Below are positions 33,787-43,329 of a stretch of DNA of 64,000 nucleotides, in pieces. How positions within the stretch are numbered: the first letter of the stretch is position 1; each line of letters opens with the position of its first letter. The position numbers and the translations under genes are program-made. The DNA comes from Muricauda sp. SCSIO 64092 (GTDB lineage: Bacteria > Bacteroidota > Bacteroidia > Flavobacteriales > Flavobacteriaceae), in the NCBI RefSeq assembly GCF_023016285.1, contig NZ_CP095413.1, forward strand, positions 4,602,501 to 4,666,500, read 5' to 3'. Under the pieces are notes generated by a model that saw only the letters and a program-made list of their open reading frames with translations, was not told where the DNA came from and ran no database searches.

Positions 33787-33995
33787 AAATGATTCAAATC
33801 TACTTTCACAAGCCTATTGCCAATGCACTTCTCCAATCCACGGGAGGTAGCCTCTCAAATAGTGCCCTGCCCCATTAAAGTTTGGCGAATTCCTGGGAAG
33901 GCCAATGGATAGGGATTTTCGCCCGAGCAATCCAGTTGGAATTTCCATAAAAACCCAAAATCAATTTTAACCAAAATTAATTATCAAACCTTAAC

Positions 33996-34628
33996 ATGAA
34001 AAAATCCTTAAACCCTAACAGCTTCAATAAGAATGGGATAACTATGGTGGTTATCGTATTCCTAACATTTCTTTTTACGGGCCAATCCAAAGACCTAATC
34101 TTTGTCAATCAAGATATTAGGCAAAAGGTACAGTTGGTAAACACCGATGCACCACCTGAGGAATTGGTCATCATTGGACATTCTTTTGACAATAAGATTT
34201 CACTAAAAGCTTCATTGCCCGTTGAGGTAATGCTACTTGAAGTCTCTTATTCCGATGAGTTACTGATCCAATTGAATAATGCACTACGGGACAACCCCAA
34301 CATTACCAATATTCATTTGTTTTCGAAAACCAATGAAAGTGCAATTGAACTGGGCAATGATATTTTAAATGGGGATACCCTTGAGACTTACACGGACGTT
34401 CTGGACGATATTTCGGCGCATCAGGATGGGGATGATTTGAACCTTTTTGTCTATAGTTGCTCGCTCTCGGACAATGCAAATGGTCTTTCTTTTTTGAGCA
34501 GATTGGCAAACAAGACGAAGTTCAATGTGTTGAGTGCTACAAATTGTGATTCCATACGGGATGAGGGTTTCGTTTTTGATTATAGCACAGCAAACAAAGT
34601 GGTTCCCATGCCTGCCCTTTTTCACTAA
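33996..34628 (+). CDS. Stand-alone DUF4347 protein
   Basis: This 210-residue protein has a hydrophobic N-terminus (GITMVVIVFLTFLFTG, residues about 15-30), likely a signal or anchor, and a DUF4347 domain: LVIIGHSFDN, IHLFSKTNESAIELGN, LETYTDVLDDISAHQDGDDLNLFVYSCSLSDNANGLSFLSRLA split into strands with the conserved cysteine in FVYSCSLS. DUF4347 is usually the N-terminal module of very large cell-surface adhesins, but here it is a separate gene 19 bases before the giant adhesin. It may act with that protein during export or processing. Confidence 0.75.
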   Translation: MKKSLNPNSFNKNGITMVVIVFLTFLFTGQSKDLIFVNQDIRQKVQLVNTDAPPEELVIIGHSFDNKISLKASLPVEVMLLEVSYSDELLIQLNNALRDNPNITNIHLFSKTNESAIELGNDILNGDTLETYTDVLDDISAHQDGDDLNLFVYSCSLSDNANGLSFLSRLANKTKFNVLSATNCDSIRDEGFVFDYSTANKVVPMPALFH

Positions 34629-34647
34629 ACCAACCTAAAATTTTACC

Positions 34648-37600
34648 ATGAAAATAGCTTTAAAACCGATTACGGTACTATTGTGCCTTATATCCACCTG
34701 CCTTGCTACCGCGCAGACCGTAGATATGGAGGTCCGGCAAGGCCCCAATATAGATGTTGTACTTACCGTAGGGATTACCGATCAGGATATCGAAACCTTC
34801 GAGACCGATTTGGACAATGCACTTAGAAGTAAGGGCATCCCGGCAGGAAAACTATCTGTCCAGGGTTTTGAACGAACCACAATTTCTTCAAACGCTGCAG
34901 ACGCAGCGGCCATCTTCAATAATTGGACACGTTGGGGGTTCAATCCCCAGACATGGGAGTTTGTTGATGCCGAGCGGATCATCCGGAGGATCAATAATGA
35001 TAGAATGGCAGGTTTTTATGACCCCAACTTCGATTCCTCCAATTATACCTTGGAAGTAGAGATGACCACAAATGGTGGCGACGATGATGATATGGGGATT
35101 ACTTTTGGAATGGGAAATGGAGCTGTGGGATCCTATCTTTTTAATCTGTCGGGACGTGTTAGAACTTTTACGACCAATGAATACATACCAGGCGATGGAT
35201 TTGCAAGTGGTCTTTACCAAATAACCCGGGATGATGGCAACGCAAATCCACAACATTACATTCAAGGCATCCAGGGAGCTGCATCCACGGTTTTTAACAA
35301 TGCGAGTAATAACACGACGTGGTATGCCATAAAACTGGAGGTAAAAGGCAGAAATGCCAAAATCTGGGTGGATGATGTACTACTGATAGATTATACCGCA
35401 CCACAGGATATTGGGGGGAGTTATGGATTCTTTTCAAATAGCCAACCCAACGCCACATTTAGAAATATTGAGGTTACCAGTCTCAGTTTAAAAAAGTTCA
35501 AGGATGTTTTAAGGGAGCCACAATGGCGAAATAGTGCCATGCGCTTTAATGTCAATCTTGATGATCAGGAAGTTGAGGATTTTGACAATGATGAGGACTT
35601 GTCAGAAATATTGATGCGCACCATAAACGAGGATGTGCACTACATCGGTTGGGGTAACAATATCAATCAGGCGCAGTTTGAACGCTTCGTTACCCAAAAC
35701 AATAATAAAGGAACCTTTATCAATCGGGATATGGGGACCTACAGCAGTTGGATAGATGATATGGCCCAATACATTTATGATCAATACAATCTTGGGACAA
35801 TTACACAGGGTGAAATATTCTTTACGGACCGATCTGTTGAAATTGCGGTAACCCCTGAACAGTTAAAGACCAATACTGCCAATTCCAGTTATTCTAACGG
35901 ACGTTGGCGGATTACCCATGATGAAACGTATTTTGACAACAACCAAGGTCGGGCTTCATGGAGCGGCCTATATCTGGAGGACATACCGGAGGTGTATGAC
36001 AAAGTCGGTAGATATACGTTTACCTTCGAGGATTTACCAACTGCACCTACCGTACTTTTCTTTCATAGAAGGCCTGTTGCCAGCTTTACCTATAGTGCAG
36101 GCACCGGCCTGATCAATAACACCTCTTATGATTTGGATGGGGGCGCCAATAACGGTATTGCCCAATCCGAATGGAGGTGGAAATCGGTCGATGCCAATAC
36201 TACAAACGATTGGACCATTGGACAATTTGATAGAAATGCCGTCCCCGATGGACAGTATCTTATCATGTTACGGGTACAGGATTTCCAAAACACCTGGAGT
36301 AATCCAACAAGTATTTATGTGGAAAAAACAAGTGCATCTGGAGGTAATGATGACTTGCCCATTGCCCAATTTAACTTACTTCCGGACGTTTTGAATACCT
36401 TTTCCGGTAACATGACCGTAACCATTGAGGACAACTCGGTGGATCCCTTTGGGAGGAATCTTACTGTCCAGGAATGGATCGTAACACAACGGGTGTTCGA
36501 TATAAATGGAGACCCCACGGATACCGAAATCTATAATGCCAATATACCCTTAACGGACTTTTCGGCATACAACAACCTAAGTGCTGAATACATCATAAGT
36601 CTCCGCACGCAGACCGATACGGGCGTATGGTCCTTACCCTTTTTTAGGTCATTGACCATTATCGACGATGATACCAATCCAACGATAACTGCAGATCCCG
36701 CTAATGGGACCATAGATACGGACACCACCATACAGCTCACATTTTCCGATGAAAGTGGAGGAAGTGGATTCGACGTGCAACGCTATGCCTTTCTTCAAAG
36801 TGATACGCCTCCTGCCGATGACGCGTCCGATTGGACTTCCTTGAGCAACAGTCAATCCAAGGACGTTTCTTTTACGGAAGGTGGAACGGGTTGGTATATC
36901 CATGCCCAGGCCAGGGACAATGCCGGTAATATAGCAACCCAATCTTTTGGACCCTTTGATGTGACCCTTGTTTTAAGTGCCGTGGATGACTTGGCACTGA
37001 CCGATGAGGATACGGCAACGGACCCCATTGAAATTCTGTTCAATGATAAATTTGACACCAATGATTTTCCCTTGATCACAATTACCGCTCAAGGAACCAA
37101 GGGAACGGCAATCATAGATGGAAGTAACCAAATGGTGTATACGCCCAATGAAAACGAAAATGGGGCGGATACCGTAACCTATCAATTACAGGATACCAAT
37201 ACCATATCAACTGCCCAGGTGACCATTTCCATAAGGGAAGTGGACGATCCCCCGGTGGCTGTTGCGGATGCCTTTAACGTGGACGAAAATGCCACATTAA
37301 ATGAAAACGTGGCTACCAATGATGTTGAACCGGATGGTGATGAGCGCGTGTATCATGAAATCAGCGGACCTTCCCATGCCACGAGCTTTACCCTGAATAA
37401 TGACGGTTCCTTTACCTATGAGCACGATGGGGGTGAGGATATCCAGGATACCTTTACGTACAATTTTGAGGACGCGAATGCTTTTTCTGAAACCGTTACC
37501 GTTACCCTGACCATAAATCCAATAAACGATTTGCCCGAAGGTGGCGATATCGCACTGGATGTGGTTGAGGATGTTCCCTACAGCTTTTCAAATGCGGATT

Positions 37601-40092
37601 TTACGTTTACCGATGTTGACACAGGCGACAGCTTTAATGGCATTCAGGTGATAAGTCTGCCCTTAAGTGGAACCCTTACCTACAATGGAAATCCAGTATC
37701 GGGCAATGATCTCATTGATGATGTGACAAACTTGGTGTATACTACAGGAACAGGGGAATTCGGTTCGGACTACGCCACATTTGGGTTCAAAGTAAAGGAT
37801 AGTGAAAATGCGTTAAGTACCAATACCTATACCAATACCATAACCGCTTTGGAGGATACCGATGGTGATGGAGATCCCAATACCACGGATAACGACGATG
37901 ACAACGACGGTACCCCGGACACGGATGACGATTTCCCGCTCGACCCGACCGAGGACACCGATACCGACGGTGACGGAACGGGCGACAATGCCGATACGGA
38001 CGATGACAACGATGGTACCCCGGATATGGATGACGATTTCCCGCTCGACCCAACAGAGGACACCGATACCGATAGTGATGGAACGGGCGACAATGCCGAT
38101 ACGGACGACGATAACGATGGTACCCCGGATACGGATGACGATTTCCCGCTCGACCCGACCGAGGACACCGATACCGATAGTGACGGAACGGGCGACAATG
38201 CGGATATGGACGATGACAATGACGGTACCCCGGATACGGATGATGATTTCCCGCTCGACCCGACCGAGGACACCGATACCGATAGTGACGGAACGGGCGA
38301 CAATGCGGATATGGACGATGACAATGACGGTACCCCGGATACGGATGATGATTTCCCGCTCGACCCGACCGAGGACACCGATACCGATAGTGACGGAACG
38401 GGCGACAATGCGGATACGGACGATGATAATGACGGTACCCCGGACACGGATGACGACTTCCCGCTCGACCCGACCGAGGACACCGATACCGATGGTGATG
38501 GAACGGGCGACAATGCCGATACGGACGACGATAACGATGGTACCCCGGATACGGACGATGATTTTCCATTGGATGCCAATGAGGATACCGATACCGATAG
38601 TGACGGAACGGGCGATAATGCCGATACGGATGATGACAATGATGGGACCCCGGACACGGATGATGATTTCCCAGTGGATGCCAACGAGGATACCGATACC
38701 GATGGCGACGGAACGGGCGATAATGCCGATACGGATGATGACAACGATGGTACCCCGGACACGGACGATGATTTTCCACTGGACGCCAATGAGGATACCG
38801 ACACCGATGGTGATGGCACTGGCGACAATGCTGATACGGATGATGACAATGACGGTACCCCGGATACGGACGATGATTTCCCATTGGAGGCCAACGAGGA
38901 TACCGATACCGATGGTGACGGAACGGGCGACAATGCGGATACGGATGACGACAACGATGGTACCCCGGATACGGAGGATGACTTCCCATTGGATGCCAAT
39001 GAGGATACCGATACCGATGGCGACGGAACGGGCGACAATGCCGATACGGACGACGACAACGATGGTACCCCGGATTCTGAGGATGCCTTTCCCAAGGATG
39101 CCACTGAGGACACTGACACGGATGGTGATGGGGTAGGGGACAATGCCGATGAAGACGCCGATAATGATGGGATACCCGATGCGGAGGATGCCTTCCCCTT
39201 GGATGCCAACGAGGATACCGATACCGATGGCGATGGAGTGGGCGATAATGCGGATACGGACGATGACAACGATGGAACCCCTGATACGGAGGATGCCTTT
39301 CCCAAGGATGCCACTGAGGATACCGATACCGATGGTGACGGGGTAGGGGACAACGCCGATGAAGACGCCGATAATGACGGCGTGCCGGATATGGAAGATG
39401 CCTTTCCGAACGATCCCCTGGAAAGTTCAGATGCGGACGGTGACGGTATAGGGGACAATGCGGACACCGATGACAATAATGATGGGATTGAGGATATTGA
39501 CTCCGATGGCGATGGTCTGGGAGATGAGGTAGATATCGATGATGACAACGATGGGGTACCGGATACGGAAGATGCCTTTCCAACAGACCCAACAGAAGAT
39601 ATGGATACTGATGGTGATGGCGTGGGCGACAACCTGGACGAAGACGATGACAATGATGGTTATCCCGATGCCATGGAAGTGGAACTGGGTACAAATTCCA
39701 AGGATCCCAATAGCTTTCCGGCAGATAATGATGGGGATGGGATTCCCGACAGTATGGACGATGATGATGACAATGACGGCATCGCCGATTGGGAGGATAC
39801 CTTCCCATTCAGTTCCGAGCCTCCAATTGTGGCAGCAGAAGCGTTTACACCCAATGGGGATGGGATAAACGAGGCCTGGATGGTACCTGGAATCGAGAAC
39901 TATCCGAACAATAGCGTAAGGGTCTTCAACAGATGGGGCAACCCGGTTTTTGAGACGGTAAGCTATCGCAATGACTGGGAAGGGTTCTACAGGGACAACA
40001 ATGAAAAGCTGCCCCCCGGATCATATATGTACATCATAGACCTTGGCAATGGTTCGGCACCGATCCAAGGGTGGATCTATATCAACTATTAA
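34648..40092 (+). CDS. Giant calcium-binding adhesin with TSP3 repeats and T9SS type B tail
   Basis: This 1814-residue secreted protein starts with a signal peptide (ALKPITVLLCLISTCLATAQ). It continues with a lectin/laminin-G-like beta region (about 110-280), Ig/cadherin-like modules (about 740-1065; VDDLALTDEDTATDP, VADAFNVDENATLNENV), then a long acidic thrombospondin type 3 array (about 1075-1715) that binds calcium, and ends with a gliding-motility-type C-terminal domain (about 1728-1814; AEAFTPNGDGINE, VFNRWGNPVF) that marks type B cargo of the type IX system. It follows the DUF4347 gene and precedes a SprF-like gene, as in SprB/SprF-type loci, so it is probably surface-anchored and involved in attachment or gliding. 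Confidence 0.88.
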   Translation: MKIALKPITVLLCLISTCLATAQTVDMEVRQGPNIDVVLTVGITDQDIETFETDLDNALRSKGIPAGKLSVQGFERTTISSNAADAAAIFNNWTRWGFNPQTWEFVDAERIIRRINNDRMAGFYDPNFDSSNYTLEVEMTTNGGDDDDMGITFGMGNGAVGSYLFNLSGRVRTFTTNEYIPGDGFASGLYQITRDDGNANPQHYIQGIQGAASTVFNNASNNTTWYAIKLEVKGRNAKIWVDDVLLIDYTAPQDIGGSYGFFSNSQPNATFRNIEVTSLSLKKFKDVLREPQWRNSAMRFNVNLDDQEVEDFDNDEDLSEILMRTINEDVHYIGWGNNINQAQFERFVTQNNNKGTFINRDMGTYSSWIDDMAQYIYDQYNLGTITQGEIFFTDRSVEIAVTPEQLKTNTANSSYSNGRWRITHDETYFDNNQGRASWSGLYLEDIPEVYDKVGRYTFTFEDLPTAPTVLFFHRRPVASFTYSAGTGLINNTSYDLDGGANNGIAQSEWRWKSVDANTTNDWTIGQFDRNAVPDGQYLIMLRVQDFQNTWSNPTSIYVEKTSASGGNDDLPIAQFNLLPDVLNTFSGNMTVTIEDNSVDPFGRNLTVQEWIVTQRVFDINGDPTDTEIYNANIPLTDFSAYNNLSAEYIISLRTQTDTGVWSLPFFRSLTIIDDDTNPTITADPANGTIDTDTTIQLTFSDESGGSGFDVQRYAFLQSDTPPADDASDWTSLSNSQSKDVSFTEGGTGWYIHAQARDNAGNIATQSFGPFDVTLVLSAVDDLALTDEDTATDPIEILFNDKFDTNDFPLITITAQGTKGTAIIDGSNQMVYTPNENENGADTVTYQLQDTNTISTAQVTISIREVDDPPVAVADAFNVDENATLNENVATNDVEPDGDERVYHEISGPSHATSFTLNNDGSFTYEHDGGEDIQDTFTYNFEDANAFSETVTVTLTINPINDLPEGGDIALDVVEDVPYSFSNADFTFTDVDTGDSFNGIQVISLPLSGTLTYNGNPVSGNDLIDDVTNLVYTTGTGEFGSDYATFGFKVKDSENALSTNTYTNTITALEDTDGDGDPNTTDNDDDNDGTPDTDDDFPLDPTEDTDTDGDGTGDNADTDDDNDGTPDMDDDFPLDPTEDTDTDSDGTGDNADTDDDNDGTPDTDDDFPLDPTEDTDTDSDGTGDNADMDDDNDGTPDTDDDFPLDPTEDTDTDSDGTGDNADMDDDNDGTPDTDDDFPLDPTEDTDTDSDGTGDNADTDDDNDGTPDTDDDFPLDPTEDTDTDGDGTGDNADTDDDNDGTPDTDDDFPLDANEDTDTDSDGTGDNADTDDDNDGTPDTDDDFPVDANEDTDTDGDGTGDNADTDDDNDGTPDTDDDFPLDANEDTDTDGDGTGDNADTDDDNDGTPDTDDDFPLEANEDTDTDGDGTGDNADTDDDNDGTPDTEDDFPLDANEDTDTDGDGTGDNADTDDDNDGTPDSEDAFPKDATEDTDTDGDGVGDNADEDADNDGIPDAEDAFPLDANEDTDTDGDGVGDNADTDDDNDGTPDTEDAFPKDATEDTDTDGDGVGDNADEDADNDGVPDMEDAFPNDPLESSDADGDGIGDNADTDDNNDGIEDIDSDGDGLGDEVDIDDDNDGVPDTEDAFPTDPTEDMDTDGDGVGDNLDEDDDNDGYPDAMEVELGTNSKDPNSFPADNDGDGIPDSMDDDDDNDGIADWEDTFPFSSEPPIVAAEAFTPNGDGINEAWMVPGIENYPNNSVRVFNRWGNPVFETVSYRNDWEGFYRDNNEKLPPGSYMYIIDLGNGSAPIQGWIYINY
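37888..39462 (+). repeat. Array of fifteen 105-bp repeats (thrombospondin type 3)
   Basis: Fifteen in-frame units of 105 bp encode the 35-residue D-x-D-D-D-N-D-G-x-P-D...D-x-D-G-x-G-D-N-A module. Units 4 (38203-38307) and 5 (38308-38412) are identical over all 105 bases. Units 12-13 and 14-15 form a second-order 210-bp duplication (PKDAT units alternating with DEDADNDG units). Irregular repeats continue to about 39790. Confidence 0.95.
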
Positions 40093-40113
40093 CAATTTAT
40101 AAGACACAATATC

Positions 40114-41001
40114 ATGAAATATCGACATAGCATTATCATTGGGGCCTTTCTCCTTTCGTTTATTGGAGTTTTTGGTCAGCAGGACCCGCAATATTCCTTT
40201 TATCGGTTCAATATGAACCTGTTCAACCCTGCCTTTGCCGGTACCGGTGAGGGTGGTGAGCTGACCTTGGGACTCCGTAGCCAATGGGCCGGGGTTGAGG
40301 GAGCGCCTGAGAGCCAGAGCGTACTGTTTTCGACCCCCATGGGAAACAAGGTGGGCCTGGGAGTGGCCATTTTAAACGATCGGACCTTTATAGAGAATCA
40401 GACCTGGGTGGCCCTTGACTTTTCCTATAAAGTGAAATTGAACGATGGCTACGACCTCTTTTTCGGATTGAAAGCCAGTGGGCAGTCTTACAGTGCCAAT
40501 ACCAATGGGCTAACCACCTTTGGGGTAGGTACGGACGGGTCCCTAATGGATTTCAACAGTAGGTTTACCCCCAATGTGGGCGTTGGGGTCTACCTAAGGC
40601 ACTCGAACCATTTTCTATCACTGTCGGCCCCAAAGTTACTCACCCCGGACCGTTTGGAGGAACGTGACGGAGAGGCTTTTATGAGCGTTGACAAGCGGCA
40701 TGTCTACCTTGCAGGGGGCTATGACTTTTTCCTTAGCAAGGACTTAACTTTGGAGGCCAGCAGTATGCTGCGGTACGTTGAGGCATCGCCCCTGGCGTTG
40801 GACCTTACGGCCATTCTGGATTTTGGCCGGAGGTTCCGTTTGGGGGCTTCCTACCGCTTGGATGCAGCTGTTAGCGGACTGTTCCTCTTCGATATCGGCC
40901 CAAAGTTCAATATAGGATATGCCTATGAAGCGGCGATACAGAACTCAATCAATGCCGTTGACAACAGTTCCCATGAGTTGTTCATGCGCTTAAGGATATG
41001 A
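40114..41001 (+). CDS. PorP/SprF-family T9SS outer-membrane protein
   Basis: This 295-residue outer-membrane beta-barrel has a signal peptide (SIIIGAFLLSFIGVFGQ) followed by the family opening QQDPQYSFYRFNMNLFNPAFAG, with G/S-L-R-S-Q-W motif and alternating amphipathic strands to a terminal aromatic-poor end RLRI. SprF proteins are needed for surface delivery of their neighbouring SprB-like cargo in gliding flavobacteria. It lies 21 bases after the adhesin gene, so it is most likely the dedicated partner of the type B tail. A strong terminator follows. Confidence 0.92.
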   Translation: MKYRHSIIIGAFLLSFIGVFGQQDPQYSFYRFNMNLFNPAFAGTGEGGELTLGLRSQWAGVEGAPESQSVLFSTPMGNKVGLGVAILNDRTFIENQTWVALDFSYKVKLNDGYDLFFGLKASGQSYSANTNGLTTFGVGTDGSLMDFNSRFTPNVGVGVYLRHSNHFLSLSAPKLLTPDRLEERDGEAFMSVDKRHVYLAGGYDFFLSKDLTLEASSMLRYVEASPLALDLTAILDFGRRFRLGASYRLDAAVSGLFLFDIGPKFNIGYAYEAAIQNSINAVDNSSHELFMRLRI

Positions 41002-41017
41002 TGGCAATAATAAAATA

Positions 41018-41045
41018 AAAGCCCTAACAGCAGTGTTAGGGCTTT
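41018..41045. terminator. Strong bidirectional terminator
   Basis: AAAGCCCTAACA and TGTTAGGGCTTT make a 12-bp perfect stem with loop GCAG, then CTTTT on the plus side and AAAATAAAA on the other. It ends the adhesin-SprF operon and also the converging methyltransferase gene, whose stop codon (41036-41038) lies inside the stem. Confidence 0.85.
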
Positions 41046-42214
41046 CTTTTGCAGTGTAAGACAATGCGCTCTTCGTTTAAGTTGGTCGTGAAAAACAGAT
41101 AGTCATCCCCACCCTCCTTTAGTTTTGTCCTTTTTCTGAGTGAGGAAACGGACTGCGGAAAGTTACGGGTAGTGATATTTGCTTTGGTCAGTCCAAGCTG
41201 TAGCAACCCCGTTTTGCTGTAGGGCACCACATTTTCAATTGAAAATCTTCGGCCTGGAAAATCAATTAACTCGTGCGATGTGTATAAGTGCGAATGTTCA
41301 TGGAGTTTGCCAAGATCAAACCTACGGCCCAGGAGTTTAAAAGCACCGGATTTTAAAATGGCGGCATTGGGTTCATAAAGGTAGTCTTGCGGTAATACAA
41401 TTTTGGATATCGCGGCCTCTTCCTTGGAAAAGTGAAAATTGAACCTTTGGTCCGTTTTTTTTGTGAGGTTTATGGTTTTCAATTCTGCTTCATCCGTATG
41501 GCCGTTTTCCAAAACCCAAAGAAGTTCTTTCACCTCGTTTTGAACGGCAACAATATGTACTTCTTTAACACAGCCCAATTCCCTAAGCCCTTGTTTAATA
41601 TCCAGAAGTGGGGCGGTTTTTATCAATATCCTATTCGCCTTGGAGAAAATTGTTTTCAGATGGGAAAGGATATTGGGCTCACAATCTTTAAGTAAAAAGA
41701 CCCTTTGGGTGGTATCCCTTCTTGAGGGATCTAGATAAATCCAATCGAACCCCTCCTTTGAGTTTTGTAAAAATGTGATACCGTCCTCAACATGGCACCT
41801 TATATTTCCCGCCCCTAAAACCTCAAAATTATGGCAGGCTATTGCTGATAGTTCAGGATTGAGTTCACAATGGAAAACCTTGGGAACTTTTTTGGCAAAA
41901 TAAAAACTATCCACCCCAAAACCGCCAGTCATATCCAATAGTGTTTTGCCATGGACCAGTTCGGCTTTGTAAGCGGCCGTTTGCTCGGAACTGGATTGTT
42001 CTATATGTAGTTTTGGCGGGTAATAAATGGCATTGGTTTTAAACCAGGTAGGGAGTTTTGTCCTGCACTTTTTTTTGGCTTCGAGCTGCATGACCAGCTC
42101 CTTTTGTGAAACCCCTGAAAAAAATGGTTTCTGCAACAGCACTGACAAGCTGTCAGTATTCCAATTTTTTTCTATAAATTCTTGAGGACCAGTTTTTAAT
42201 ATGTTTTTATTCAA
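41036..42214 (-). CDS. SAM-dependent methyltransferase with THUMP-like C-terminus
   Basis: This 392-residue class I methyltransferase has the SAM motif LLDMTGGFGVDSFYFA (about residues 93-108), the acidic post-II motif CELNPEL and the catalytic-type motif IYLDPSRRD. The C-terminal 100 residues resemble the THUMP-like domain found with these enzymes in Bacteroidota. It probably modifies RNA, but the substrate is unknown. It is the last gene of the DUF4159-AI-2E-methyltransferase operon (8-base gap to the AI-2E gene). Confidence 0.85.
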   Translation of the reverse strand: MNKNILKTGPQEFIEKNWNTDSLSVLLQKPFFSGVSQKELVMQLEAKKKCRTKLPTWFKTNAIYYPPKLHIEQSSSEQTAAYKAELVHGKTLLDMTGGFGVDSFYFAKKVPKVFHCELNPELSAIACHNFEVLGAGNIRCHVEDGITFLQNSKEGFDWIYLDPSRRDTTQRVFLLKDCEPNILSHLKTIFSKANRILIKTAPLLDIKQGLRELGCVKEVHIVAVQNEVKELLWVLENGHTDEAELKTINLTKKTDQRFNFHFSKEEAAISKIVLPQDYLYEPNAAILKSGAFKLLGRRFDLGKLHEHSHLYTSHELIDFPGRRFSIENVVPYSKTGLLQLGLTKANITTRNFPQSVSSLRKRTKLKEGGDDYLFFTTNLNEERIVLHCKRKP

Positions 42215-42222
42215 ACTAAAAC

Positions 42223-43329
42223 TTACACATTTTTGGTAAACTTTTTCACAAAGGTATTTTCCCTTAAAAACTCCTTTAGGATAACTTTTATGGCCGTATA
42301 TCCGGGTACGGCCACAACCATTCCGACCACACCAAAAAGCAAACCTGCAATGATGATGACCAGAAAAATCTCCAAAGGATGTGAACGCACACTTGTTGAA
42401 AAGATAAAGGGTTGGGAAAAGAAATTATCCACCATTTGTCCAATGAGCACCCCTATCAAAACATAGCCCGCTTTGGGCAGGATCACCGTGCTAAAATCCA
42501 TTCCCAAATGGCTTGTCATCGTTAAGGTAACCATGATTACGGCACCAATAATTGGACCTATGTAGGGAATAATATTGAATAGGGCGCATAGGAAGGCAAT
42601 AACGATGGCATTGTCCACACCAACTATCAATAGGGTAATCATGTAGATGACAAAAAGGATGGTCAGTTGCACCAATATGCCAATGAAGTACCTGGACAAT
42701 AGACCGTTTATCTTGTCTATGGACACGATAAGATTTCCCTCCTTTTTTTGGGGAATAAAGGTCAAGAGCCCTTTTTGCAACAATTTGCTGTCCTTCAAAA
42801 AGAAAAAGGAAATAAAGAGAACGGAAAAAAGACCAATACTAAAACTGCTCAGTACATTTAGAAACGAGTTCAGGATATTGGGTATAAAATTTAAGTTAAG
42901 GCCTTCCAGGACGCTTCTTTCCAAATCTGAATTTTTGATTAATTCATTGAGGTCCGCCGTGGAAGCGCCCATGTATTCCAGAATTTCCAGGTAGAGCGTA
43001 TTCACATCGGCTTTTAAGGCCTCTATATCCAGTAAGGACAAACTTTTTCCCTGTTCATTGATCAGTGGCACGAAAAGCGCAATAATACCCATCAATATAG
43101 TGACAAAAAGCACCATGGTCACAATTACGGCCAACGTATTGGGGAACTTAAGTTTTCTTCGCAAGAATAGGGTGATGGGCCTTCCCAAAAGTGCAATGAC
43201 CGCCGCAATGGCCAAATAGGCAATTACGGACCTGATTTGATACAAAAAGTATAGGGAAAGGACAATACCAACAATAATGGCAACTGCCCTTAAAATACCG
43301 TTGGCTATGGTTTTTGAGCTATGGTTCAT
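42223..43329 (-). CDS. AI-2E family transporter
   Basis: This 368-residue inner-membrane protein of the AI-2E (TqsA/PerM) family has seven to eight hydrophobic segments; the last third contains the family signature PYIGPIIGAV and GVLIGQMVDNF. Members export small molecules or act as Na+/H+ antiporters; AI-2 export is proven only for a few. It overlaps the upstream DUF4159 gene by ATGA and is followed by the methyltransferase gene. Confidence 0.92.
   Translation of the reverse strand: MNHSSKTIANGILRAVAIIVGIVLSLYFLYQIRSVIAYLAIAAVIALLGRPITLFLRRKLKFPNTLAVIVTMVLFVTILMGIIALFVPLINEQGKSLSLLDIEALKADVNTLYLEILEYMGASTADLNELIKNSDLERSVLEGLNLNFIPNILNSFLNVLSSFSIGLFSVLFISFFFLKDSKLLQKGLLTFIPQKKEGNLIVSIDKINGLLSRYFIGILVQLTILFVIYMITLLIVGVDNAIVIAFLCALFNIIPYIGPIIGAVIMVTLTMTSHLGMDFSTVILPKAGYVLIGVLIGQMVDNFFSQPFIFSTSVRSHPLEIFLVIIIAGLLFGVVGMVVAVPGYTAIKVILKEFLRENTFVKKFTKNV

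Larger units (their letters stand above)
33444..33995. other. 552-base non-coding region with several dyads
   Basis: No gene is visible here. It contains three perfect dyads: ATTCCTG/CAGGAAT with a 5-base loop (33541-33559), GTTCAAA/TTTGAAC with a 4-base gap (33696-33713) and an 11-bp pair (33731-33786). The downstream end is A-rich before the DUF4347 start. A TAAAGTTTG at about 33876 has one base too many to be a -7 element. Confidence 0.55.

Noticed and set aside
37888..39462. The regular 105-bp repeat as a possible CRISPR array.
   Set aside because: Units are contiguous, in frame and coding, without unique spacers; there are no cas genes.
37787..39808. Long minus-strand ORFs (673 and 608 codons) across the adhesin repeat array.
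   Set aside because: They are produced by the biased GAT/GAC/ACC codons of the TSP3 repeats read in reverse; their translations are monotonous (His/Arg/Tyr/Pro or Ser-rich) and lack start and family signals.
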